Shown here: piece by piece, positions 28,428 through 36,164 of the stretch | How the letters are laid out: each line of letters opens with the position of its first letter | How positions within the stretch are numbered: position 1 is the stretch's first letter | Source: G963675935 sp963719005 | GTDB taxonomy: Bacteria > Planctomycetota > Planctomycetia > Pirellulales > Thermoguttaceae | Reading direction: 5' to 3' | DNA: 64,000 nt | NCBI GenBank assembly: GCA_963719005.1 | Contig: CAVRAR010000008.1 | Location: 1-64,000, forward strand | Made by a program: the position numbers and the translations under genes | Notes under the pieces: generated by a model | Told to the model about the DNA's origin: nothing | Seen by the model: the letters and a program-made list of their open reading frames with translations, nothing else | Database searches by the model: none

Positions 28428-31400
28428 CAACGTTCCGTATAGCCTTGTGGTCGCGCACAAGGCCGCCTTGGACGCCGAGCCCAACGATTCGTTGGCCACG
28501 GCGCAAAGCCTCGACGGCGTGCAGGGCGTGTTGGGCGCCATCAGTGTATCGGGTGGCGGCACGACAACTCTCAACGCGATCGATTCGGGTTGGTGGAATG
28601 CCACGGGCACACACACTTCGACCAACAAAAACTACATTGCCGGCCTGAGCGGGAACGTCGAATATCACGATTACTTTGTGTTCGACCTAACGTCGGTAAC
28701 GCAAGTGATCGGAGGCGCGCAACTCAACATTCTCAACCCGTCCAGTTACAAGAGCCCCGATCCGACGGAAACCTATGCGATGTTCGACGTCTCCACGCCG
28801 ATCGCCTCCCTGGAGGCCACCGGTTCCGGCCAGACGGCGATTTTCGCGGACCTCGGCAGCGGAACCAGTCTTGCCACCCAGACCGTCTCGGCGGCAAACA
28901 ACGGCCAGATCATCTCTATCCCCGTGAACTCTGACGGGATCAACGCGCTGAACGCCGGCCGCGGCGGCCAGTTCGCCCTCGGTGGCGCCATCACCACCAT
29001 CGTAGGAACCTCCGACCAGAACATCTTTGGCAGTTCCAGTACGGGAACCCGTCAATTAGTGCTCACCACGCTCGAACCCGGCGACTGGTACTCGATTACC
29101 GTGCCCAACGTTGGTTACGTTCTGAATCTGGCGACGAGTACACCGGCCAGCGGCCCGGGCGAGTTCGCCAACAGCTTGATTCCGCAGATCGATCTCTACG
29201 ACCCGTCCGGGGTTCTGGTCGCCAGCGGCACGGTCGGTCCCGACGGACGCAACCAAAGCATCAACTATGCCGCCTTGACCCCCGGCGTCTACCACGTCCG
29301 CGTCCTGGGCGCCGCCGGCACTCATGGCGAATACTTTCTGAGCACGGGCAACCCCTTGGCGGTCGCGATCCCTTCCGACGTCATGGAAGGCGGCAGTTCG
29401 CCGACCACGGGAACGATTAGCATCCCGGCGGCTTTGGCCAGCGACCTGATCGTGAGTATTGTTTCCAGCGACCCGGATCGAATTGCCGTGCCCGCCACCG
29501 TCACTATCCCCGCGGGACAGACGTCGGCGCCGCTGCCACTTACGGTCATCGACGACGCGTTGCTGAACGGGCCGGAGTCCGTCAGCATTATGGCCTCGGC
29601 CGTGGCTTGTACGTCGGGCATCAGCACGATCACCATCCACGACAACGAGTCGGCGATCCTCACGGTCAATCTCCCCCTCAGCGCCCACGAGACGGACGGG
29701 ACGCTAAGCGGAACCATTACCGCCGATCAGGCGCCAACGCGGGACATCACGGTGCAGTTGGTCTCGGGCGACACCAGCCGGCTTACCGTGCCGGCCACGG
29801 TGATCCTGCCGGCTGGGCAGACCACGGTGAGCTTCAGCGCCACCTTGTTGGACGATCACGTCATCGAAGCCGGTCCGACGCCGGTTGCGGTGACGGCTCA
29901 GACGGAGAACTGGACGAGCGGCTCGGCCACCGTGAGCCTGTTGGACGACGATCGCACGATGACGCTCTCCCTGCCCGCCTCGGGCTGGGAAGGGCAGACG
30001 CTGACCGGCACGGGCACGGTGCAGATCGGCGGAACGCTGACTTCCGACCTGGTCGTGTCGCTGCTGTCGGCGAACACGGCCGAATTGACTGTTCCGGCGA
30101 CGGTGACGATCCCTCACGGACAGATGACGGCCACCTTCGACGTGACGTTGCATTCCAACGGCCTGCGTCAGGGGCCGCAGAGCGTCCAGGTCACGGCGAC
30201 GGCGACCGCTCTACCTACGGCCAACGCCAGCATGACGGTCAAGGACGCCGACGTGGACCACTTCGCCTTCGATACGATTTCTGGCCCGGAGACGGCGGGC
30301 GTGGCGTTTTCGGCCACGGGGCGAGCCTACGACATCCTGAATAATCCCATCCTGGTTTATGGCGGGACCGCTTCGTTGACTGCCACGGGCAGCACCGGTT
30401 CGCTGTCTATTACACCGATGTCGGCGACATTTGCGTCCGGCGTGTGGACCGGCAACGTTACGGTGAATGCGGTGGATCCCACGGTGGTGTTGCTGGTGAA
30501 TAATGGGGCCGGCGCGGTTGGCGCCAGCAACACGTTTGCCACACAGGCCGGTCCGGTGGCCGGCTTCCAGTTCAGCACCGTTCCTTCGTCGGAAATCCAG
30601 AGCGTCGCTTTCCCTGTGACAATCACGGCCAAGGATGCCAACGGCTACACAGCAACCGGCTTCAACGGAAGCACTACGGTAACCGGGTGGACAGGGGGGA
30701 CTGGAAGCGTTACGCCTCCGCCGGGCACGCCGATCGCCTCGGGCAACATCAAACTGTTGGGGACCGACCTGCAACTCGGTGTCAATGCCGACGGTTCGCT
30801 GATCGTCCAAGATGAGACCTTGGGCGTCAAGTTCCTGGGCGATGAATTCTTGGTGCCCGGCACTCCGCAAGCCTCGTTCTCACTCGGCGTCAACGGCAGC
30901 AGCTATCACAACAACGCGCCGGCCGGTTCCAGCGCTATTCCCATGACGGTGTCGGATATCTCCGCAGGCGGATTCTTGCACGCGCAAGCCGTGGGAGACG
31001 AGGCGGGGATTCACATCGTACGCGACATCTGGTTCCGCCCGACCGATCACGCGGTGACGTTCCAGGTCACATTGCAGAATACGTCGGGCTCGGCGCTCAC
31101 TAGCGTGGCCTGGCTGGAGAACTATGACCCCGACCAGGGATACGGCCTCACCGGCACCGACTACACCACCGCCAACGACGTGTTGTTCGGCGGCAAGTAC
31201 GTGGAGGCGGTGTACCGTTACTCTCCGACTTATCCGAACGGATTGACCATCGGCATGGGCTCGGATGATGCGAGGGCTGTAGCGGGGGCCCAGGGCTTTG
31301 ACGTGGTCAATCCCTTTGACGTAATCAATGGGCCGGGCGACCCCAACGGAGCGTCTGACGACATCGCCTCCAACTTGGCCTTTAACGTGGGGACGCTGGG

Positions 31401-32886
31401 AGCAGGCGCTTCCACAACCCTGACCTACTTCATGGTGTTCGCGTCGGATCGCCAGGTGGCGGCCGATCTGTACCAAGCGCAATTGCGCACGGCCGTTCCG
31501 GTCGCGCCGACGACGGCAACGCTCGTCAACGGCGTGTGGACCGGCAACGTGACGGTGTCGCAGGCGGCGACCGCCATGTACCTATCCGTTAACGACGGCG
31601 CTGGGCACGCCAACAACAGCAATACCTTCAACGTCCGTGCTGAAACGGCGCCAACGGCAACGGTGAGCCTCAATACCCATGTCCCTATGCCGAATGACGT
31701 GTTGACGGCCACGGCGACAAAATCGGATCCCGAGGGAGACGCCGTGAGCCTGACCTATGTTTGGAAGGTCAACGGAGCGGTGAAACGCACTTTTACGTCG
31801 GCCACGTCGTTGAGCGACAGTTTCACTCTTAGCGGAGTGGTAACCGGCGACACAATCACGGTTGAGGTTACGCCCAACGACGGCGTCTGTAATGGGGCGA
31901 CGGTCGCCGATACGGCCACCGTTAGTGGACCGCCTTCGGTCACCAACGTTCTAGTTTCCGGCAGCAACTGGAGCAGCAGCTTCCTCAATATCGCGGACCC
32001 GGGGCGCGGATTGGGCTATTCGATCCCCGTTGGCAGCGGCGCACAACTGCTGACGTTGCCGTGGACGACCATCGATCAGATCAAGGTTGTATTCAGCGAA
32101 GCCGTGGTAGTCGTTCAAAGTGATCTCAAGCTCAGCGGCGTGAACGTTGCGAACTACACTTTCAGGCCCGATCTTCCCAACGGTTCAGCGAACGATGGTT
32201 TCGTATACGATCCCACCACCTTCACCGCAACTTGGATTCTGTCGGCGCCGATCGGCGCCGACAAGCTGCTGATGCGGCTCAACGCCGACGGCAGCAATCC
32301 AATCCTGGACGGAGCCGGCCATCGGCTGGATGGCGAGTGGAACAATCCAACGAGCACAACGCAGATCAGTTCGAGCACGTACCCCTCTGGCAATCACCTG
32401 GCCGGCGGCGACTTCCTATTCCGGTTCAACGTGATACCGGGCGACGTGGATGCAAACAATGGAGTGAACTTGGGCGATTACCTCCTGGATTCTGCGAAGA
32501 TCGGTCAGGTTCCCGGATCGCCCGGATGCAGCATCCGCTACGACGTGGACGGCGATGGGGCGATCACCTCGAATGACGCGATTTTGGCCAGGACGAGAGT
32601 TGGATACGTGCTGCCGCTTGGAGAACCGCTAACGGTACCATTCTCAGGGAGTAACACGCCGCCGGCGCTGAGTTCCGGCGCCAGTTCCGGTGCCGATGCC
32701 GGTGCCGGGTCCGGTGCCAGTTCCGGCGCCTGCTTCGAAGACCGCACCCGCTGGGACTGTGGCGTCACCGATGACGACCGCTACGCCTGTGGCGCCCACT
32801 GCCGCCGCTGGTTCTGCATCGCCGACGGCACAAGCCGCAGCCGGGTCGAGCACGACCATCATCAGCACTCAGGCGTCGATCGTTAA
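28237..32886 (+). CDS. Giant surface protein, part 4: PPC, Calx-beta-like modules and dockerin-like pair
   Basis: The frame is authentic from about 28178 (AVVGQTDAGGAPDYYAF). It contains the rest of a PPC pair with an unknown domain nested between (28550-29080), Calx-beta-like modules, a segment (29683-30311) nearly identical to 21287-21915, and another nested domain at about 30700-31490. Near the end, GDVDANNGVNLGDYLL and YDVDGDGAITSNDAILA are two EF-hand-like dockerin repeats (about 32433-32600), which in other bacteria bind calcium and cohesins. The frame changes between about 32668 and 32740, at the start of a Pro/Val repeat. Confidence 0.8.
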   Translation: MAANDTDTLAVTGLATGALNLDLYDSGGTLIATGVGGSTNLSKVISNFNIASPGTYYARVTGDSNVPYSLVVAHKAALDAEPNDSLATAQSLDGVQGVLGAISVSGGGTTTLNAIDSGWWNATGTHTSTNKNYIAGLSGNVEYHDYFVFDLTSVTQVIGGAQLNILNPSSYKSPDPTETYAMFDVSTPIASLEATGSGQTAIFADLGSGTSLATQTVSAANNGQIISIPVNSDGINALNAGRGGQFALGGAITTIVGTSDQNIFGSSSTGTRQLVLTTLEPGDWYSITVPNVGYVLNLATSTPASGPGEFANSLIPQIDLYDPSGVLVASGTVGPDGRNQSINYAALTPGVYHVRVLGAAGTHGEYFLSTGNPLAVAIPSDVMEGGSSPTTGTISIPAALASDLIVSIVSSDPDRIAVPATVTIPAGQTSAPLPLTVIDDALLNGPESVSIMASAVACTSGISTITIHDNESAILTVNLPLSAHETDGTLSGTITADQAPTRDITVQLVSGDTSRLTVPATVILPAGQTTVSFSATLLDDHVIEAGPTPVAVTAQTENWTSGSATVSLLDDDRTMTLSLPASGWEGQTLTGTGTVQIGGTLTSDLVVSLLSANTAELTVPATVTIPHGQMTATFDVTLHSNGLRQGPQSVQVTATATALPTANASMTVKDADVDHFAFDTISGPETAGVAFSATGRAYDILNNPILVYGGTASLTATGSTGSLSITPMSATFASGVWTGNVTVNAVDPTVVLLVNNGAGAVGASNTFATQAGPVAGFQFSTVPSSEIQSVAFPVTITAKDANGYTATGFNGSTTVTGWTGGTGSVTPPPGTPIASGNIKLLGTDLQLGVNADGSLIVQDETLGVKFLGDEFLVPGTPQASFSLGVNGSSYHNNAPAGSSAIPMTVSDISAGGFLHAQAVGDEAGIHIVRDIWFRPTDHAVTFQVTLQNTSGSALTSVAWLENYDPDQGYGLTGTDYTTANDVLFGGKYVEAVYRYSPTYPNGLTIGMGSDDARAVAGAQGFDVVNPFDVINGPGDPNGASDDIASNLAFNVGTLGAGASTTLTYFMVFASDRQVAADLYQAQLRTAVPVAPTTATLVNGVWTGNVTVSQAATAMYLSVNDGAGHANNSNTFNVRAETAPTATVSLNTHVPMPNDVLTATATKSDPEGDAVSLTYVWKVNGAVKRTFTSATSLSDSFTLSGVVTGDTITVEVTPNDGVCNGATVADTATVSGPPSVTNVLVSGSNWSSSFLNIADPGRGLGYSIPVGSGAQLLTLPWTTIDQIKVVFSEAVVVVQSDLKLSGVNVANYTFRPDLPNGSANDGFVYDPTTFTATWILSAPIGADKLLMRLNADGSNPILDGAGHRLDGEWNNPTSTTQISSSTYPSGNHLAGGDFLFRFNVIPGDVDANNGVNLGDYLLDSAKIGQVPGSPGCSIRYDVDGDGAITSNDAILARTRVGYVLPLGEPLTVPFSGSNTPPALSSGASSGADAGAGSGASSGACFEDRTRWDCGVTDDDRYACGAHCRRWFCIADGTSRSRVEHDHHQHSGVDR
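29683..30311. repeat. Long near-identical direct repeat, copy 2
   Basis: Second copy of the 630-base repeat, 8,396 bases downstream of copy 1. It encodes two Calx-beta-like modules and the start of a VDHFAFDTISGPETAG module. Confidence 0.85.
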
Positions 32887-33181
32887 GCAGTCGGCCGCCA
32901 GCAACGCCGTGGCATCTCCGACGTCGGCTACCGCCGCCGCTTCGGTGCCGGGCGCTTCGCCGGCAGCGGCCGCTGAATCGCCGAAGACGCAACCCCAGAC
33001 CGCGTTGCTCGCGACCGACAGTGCCGTATTGTGGATCGTCGAGAAGTTAGACGCCGGCGATGCCGTGGAATCCGCCATCGGCAGCCTGGCCGCCAAGCAG
33101 CGATCAAGCTTGATCTCAAATGCATCCGTCTCGCTATTTGGCGACGAGGACGACTGGATGGCAAATGTTGTAGTGGAATAG
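32690..33181 (+). CDS. Giant surface protein, part 5: Pro-rich linker and C-terminus
   Basis: The last 163 codons begin with a PMPVPGPVPVPAPAS linker, then an Ala/Ser/Thr-rich stretch, and end in a short helical segment (AVLWIVEKLDAGDAVES) and FGDEDDWMANVVVE. No sorting signal of PEP-CTERM type is present, so attachment may rely on the dockerin-like pair upstream (inference). Confidence 0.65.
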   Translation: MPMPVPGPVPVPAPASKTAPAGTVASPMTTATPVAPTAAAGSASPTAQAAAGSSTTIISTQASIVKQSAASNAVASPTSATAAASVPGASPAAAAESPKTQPQTALLATDSAVLWIVEKLDAGDAVESAIGSLAAKQRSSLISNASVSLFGDEDDWMANVVVE

Positions 33182-33536
33182 GAGAAAAAAACGCATACGA
33201 GCATTCCATAAAGGACAAGAAGCTTTGCCACACTTCGAGGGCTTTGTTTTCCGCGGTGGGCCATCCGACCCAAGCGTCGGTGTTCTCCAATGCGGATGAC
33301 AAGGCAGGGGGCGTTCGTGGAGTGAAGGAGGACAACAACACCAACGAGTTGGGGCGGCCTGCCTGAGCTTGTGATGAAAATTTACGGACTGGCAGAAAAT
33401 GCTTGCAATGTTGGGCGGGGTCAGTAGAATTGAGGGCACGTTCGCAGTTGGCCTGCTCGCGGCGGCCGCCCATGTCTGCCGTGGAGCAACGCAAGATCGG
33501 CACCCGGTAACAACTTCCTTTGCTGGAGGGGGAGCA
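33182..33536. other. Intergenic region upstream of a PEP-CTERM gene
   Basis: 355 bases without a recognisable gene. The last part is the leader of the next gene and ends in GGAGGGGGAGCA before its ATG. Confidence 0.5.
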
Positions 33537-34217
33537 ATGTGGTTCCATAAGTTTTGTATGGCAACGTTGGCCGTCATCGTGGCGAGTGCGTGTGCTCACG
33601 CGCAGGAACTTTCCATCTCGTTCCATGACCCGGCTTTTCCGTCCGTCCACAACATTCAGTGGAACCCAGCCTCCCCTTCGCCTGCGATGGTAATTGGTAT
33701 CGAGAATCCCTCGCTCACCACCGACAAACTCTACGGTTGGCAGCTTGGGCTTCGGATTGAACCGGATGTTGGCGCCACGGGCAAATTGCAATTCAGCACG
33801 GCAACGTTGCCGCCCTCCTATCTATTGGACGGCAGGTCTGACGGACTTACCAGGACGCTCTTCAGGCCGACGGATACGATTCCCGTAATTGGCGATACGG
33901 ACTCTCTGCACACGGGGGTGTTGGTGCCCTCTTCCGGCGCGAACCTTCTGCAGGTTGATTTTGTCGCATGGCCCGGTACATCCGGGGTGTTTGACATCAT
34001 GGCGGTGCCCGATCTGTTCAACGGCTGCAACTGGTATTCCGACGACTCCCAAGCTCGCTATTACGCAAATGTGCCTTTTGATGAGGGCGAGGTGTGCTTG
34101 GGGACTGTGAATGTCTCTGTCCCTGAGCCTTCGACGGTTCTCTTGCTCTTGAGCGGCTCTCTGGCCATAGGCATGGCCGCGTGCCGGCGCTGGGCACGTA
34201 ACGGACGCGAGCGATAA
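33537..34217 (+). CDS. PEP-CTERM sorting-domain protein
   Basis: A 226-aa secreted protein. The ATG at 33537 follows GGAGGGGGAG and begins a signal peptide (MWFHKFCMATLAVIVASACAHA). The middle is beta-rich with no named domain (KLYGWQLGLRIEPDVGATGK). The C-terminus is a PEP-CTERM signal: VSVPEPSTVLLLLSGSLAI, then RRWARNGRER. Such proteins are sorted and processed by an exosortase; none is encoded in this window. It follows the giant gene on the same strand but with its own leader. Confidence 0.85.
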   Translation: MWFHKFCMATLAVIVASACAHAQELSISFHDPAFPSVHNIQWNPASPSPAMVIGIENPSLTTDKLYGWQLGLRIEPDVGATGKLQFSTATLPPSYLLDGRSDGLTRTLFRPTDTIPVIGDTDSLHTGVLVPSSGANLLQVDFVAWPGTSGVFDIMAVPDLFNGCNWYSDDSQARYYANVPFDEGEVCLGTVNVSVPEPSTVLLLLSGSLAIGMAACRRWARNGRER

Positions 34218-34259
34218 GGGGCTCTAATCTGATCGTCTGCCTGGTCGGTTGCGCCACCC

Positions 34260-34450
34260 GGCACGGTCAACCTGAGCGATTTGAATCTGTGGAGGGCGAA
34301 TCTCGGTTTGCCCCCATCGCTGGCGACTCCGTCAGCGGCTCTGGCACCGTCGGCACATTGCCGGCCTCGGGCACTACGCCGGAGCCGGCAGCGCCGGCAC
34401 TGTTGCTCGCCGACCTGCTGCGCCTGATTGCCTTCGCTTGGCGGAAGTCG
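34260..34450 (+). pseudogene. Remnant of a dockerin/PEP-CTERM protein
   Basis: One frame reads GTVNLSDLNLWRANLGLPPS, a half dockerin repeat. A shifted frame then reads TTPEPAAPALLLADLLRLIA and FAWRKSSCR, a decayed PEP-CTERM signal. No start or body is left. It appears to be the tail of a lost gene next to the intact PEP-CTERM gene. Confidence 0.5.
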
Positions 34451-34629
34451 TCATGCCGCTGGTGCATCATCCTGGCGAAGCCCAGGCCGATTTCGGCGCG
34501 GCGACAGTCGTCTATCGAGGGCAGGAGCGGAAGGGGGCGATGTTCCTGATGTCGCTGCCTTTTAGCGACGTCCTTTGCCGCATGTCGGCAGGGCAAGCGG
34601 CTTCGCTTCTGGTTCTGGCGAGTCACTGA
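34438..34629 (+). pseudogene. IS21-type IstA transposase remnant
   Basis: The translation LAEVVMPLVHHPGEAQADFG, then AATVVYRGQERKGAMFLMSL and PFSDV, matches the start of the IstA catalytic core, where PGEAQVDFG carries the first catalytic Asp. Only about 60 codons are left, and the IstB helper is absent. Confidence 0.55.
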
Positions 34630-34645
34630 ACTGATCACGCAACTG

Positions 34646-34996
34646 ATGGAGGTCCGTGTGGTCGACGATCGGCTGCGGGCCTGCCGGCTCTACCTGCAAC
34701 TAAAGCGGGCGAAAAATGCCGCGGGCGTGAAACGCGGCACCCTTCATTCGTTTCGCCATTTTTTTGTTGGCAGGATGGCAAATGCGTCGCCATTTAAGGT
34801 CATGAAGATCGTCGGGCACTCGTCCCTGGACATCATCCTGACCTACTACCACGTGGGGGAAGACGAGTTGCGCGATGCGGTCAGCGGCGTGAGCTTCGAC
34901 GAAGTGCTCGGAAAAGAGCGGACGACAAAACAGTCAACTTTTCGTCAACCGCCGCCGGCCAGCGGCGGTGGACAAACATCTAAAGTTCTTCCGTGA
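34646..34996 (+). pseudogene. Tyrosine recombinase (phage-type integrase) C-terminal remnant
   Basis: About 116 codons hold the C-terminal catalytic motifs: GTLHSFRHFFVGRM (HxxR), IVGHSSLDIILTYYHV (GH and the nucleophile Tyr). The first catalytic Arg and the N-terminal domain are missing, so it cannot be active. Confidence 0.6.
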
Positions 34997-35028
34997 AAAG
35001 GAGTTGCAGATGAGCAATGCAAGCGCAG

Positions 35029-35076
35029 AAAAAAAGCCCGCTGCGTGCCTGTCAGGTATCGGCCTGCAACGGGCTT
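35029..35076 (-). terminator. Rho-independent terminator
   Basis: On the minus strand AAGCCCGTTGC and GCAGCGGGCTT form a strong stem, followed by a run of seven T (complement of 35029-35035). It would end the candidate small RNA and any read-through from the exonuclease gene. Confidence 0.65.
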
Positions 35077-35160
35077 CCACCGCGGGATCAGCACCTGACG
35101 CCTCATGCGGTGTCCCTGTCAGGGCGCCGTTGGCGAGGCAGCCACACCTAACGTCCCGAC
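35029..35160 (-). ncRNA. Candidate stand-alone small RNA
   Basis: A transcript of about 125-130 nt is predicted on the minus strand between the promoter at 35167-35194 and the terminator at 35029-35076. It can form several stems, including GTCAGGT pairing with ACCTGAC around a loop of about 35 nt. It does not match the SRP RNA signature, 6S RNA or tmRNA as far as I can judge. No open frame of note lies inside. It sits just past the stop of the exonuclease gene on the same strand. Confidence 0.45.
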
Positions 35161-35166
35161 ACCTAA

Positions 35167-35194
35167 ATCATAGGTTAATCTGCTCGTTTGTCAA
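35167..35194 (-). promoter_or_regulatory. Consensus sigma-70-type promoter for the candidate small RNA
   Basis: On the minus strand, TTGACA (complement of 35189-35194) and TATGAT (complement of 35167-35172) are 16 bases apart. The -35 box lies inside the last codons of the exonuclease gene (stop at 35175). Confidence 0.65.
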
Positions 35195-36020
35195 CGTTTT
35201 TTTCCGCCGATTCCCACGGATTTACCCAATCCCCCCAATGCTCGAGGTACGTGCGAAACGCCGGCGATCCCTCGGCCTTGCTCTCCAGCCATTGCTTGGT
35301 CTTAGCGATCAACTCGTGCTCGGCCTCCAGGCTGAGTTGGCCGCACAGCACCCGGGTGCGGAGAAAGACGAAGTAGGTGTCTAAGACGTCGCAGCGGCAG
35401 TAGTCGTTGATCTCGGCCAGTCGGCCGGCGTCGTACATATCCTGCACCATGTCGCCTTGCACGTCCATCTTTCCCGGCTTGCCGAGAATGTTCGCCGCCA
35501 GATTCAGGCCGCCGGTGAAGCGGGTTGCGCCGAAGTTCGTCAGCACCTCGTAGAGATCGAGGTGGGCCGTGCTGTTGTAACGGCTGCGCGGCTGATCGAA
35601 CGACTTGGCCGCCGCTTGAAACCAGCCGGGCACGCTGATGCCATAGCGAAACGCCGCCAACTCCAACAACGGCAGGTCGAACCCCCGACCGTTGAAGCTT
35701 ACCAGCGTCGGCCGGCGGTATTTCTCCCAGCCGCGCCAGAAATTCTCGGTGATGACGTGCGGCCGGAACTGCGGCTCGTCGAGCACCACCACGTCTTCGA
35801 GGGCAAAGTCGCCCGCCACCTTGCCGACCGCCACCGAAATCGGCATCTGGAAGCTGTAGGGAATGAAGTCGCTCTCATACTTCTCCATCAGTTCATCGCG
35901 ATAGCGTCGCACCGCGTCGGCAGGCGATAGTCCCTTGCCTGCGTAGCGTAGTTTCGCCACCAATTGGGCATCGGCGACGCTTTCCGTATCGAACACCAGA
36001 TAGCGGACAGAGGTAGACAT
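35175..36020 (-). CDS. DEDD-type 3'-5' exonuclease (PolB-like exonuclease family)
   Basis: A 281-aa protein of the predicted PolB-like 3'-5' exonuclease family. ExoI is seen as YLVFDTESVAD, ExoII as LVSFNGRGFDLPLLE, and ExoIII as EINDYCRCDVLDTYFVF; the acidic residues would bind two metal ions and trim DNA or RNA 3' ends. The ATG at 36020 was chosen because the upstream in-frame extension is repeat-derived (STINIQQSAFNNPP). There is no Shine-Dalgarno site; AATCCCCCC abuts the ATG. Confidence 0.8.
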   Translation of the reverse strand: MSTSVRYLVFDTESVADAQLVAKLRYAGKGLSPADAVRRYRDELMEKYESDFIPYSFQMPISVAVGKVAGDFALEDVVVLDEPQFRPHVITENFWRGWEKYRRPTLVSFNGRGFDLPLLELAAFRYGISVPGWFQAAAKSFDQPRSRYNSTAHLDLYEVLTNFGATRFTGGLNLAANILGKPGKMDVQGDMVQDMYDAGRLAEINDYCRCDVLDTYFVFLRTRVLCGQLSLEAEHELIAKTKQWLESKAEGSPAFRTYLEHWGDWVNPWESAEKNVDKRAD

Positions 36021-36106
36021 GGGGGGATTGTTGAATGCTGATTGCTGAATGTTGATTGTTGATCGCAAACCGCTTGCGGTTTCGCAGCGAACCGCCTGCC
36101 TATTTT
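36021..36106. repeat. Repeat region abutting the exonuclease start
   Basis: Short direct units of the type TTGCTGAATGTTGATTGTTG, followed by the palindrome GCAAACCGCTTGCGGTTTCGC. The unit reaches the start codon of the exonuclease gene. Confidence 0.55.
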
Positions 36107-36164
36107 CCATCTGCCATAGCCTACCAAAACCAACCCATTTCTGGGAAGATAGGGAGCGTCACGA

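Noticed and set aside
18144..33181. Programmed frameshifting as the reason for five frames in the giant gene
   Set aside because: The sites share no slippery motif, and one site (25965) differs from its paralogous propeller by a plain extra base. Sequence error or mutation is simpler.
35029..35160. The candidate small RNA as 4.5S SRP RNA
   Set aside because: The GGAAGGAAGCAGCC-type tip of SRP RNA is absent; only loose similarity around GTCAGGT was seen.
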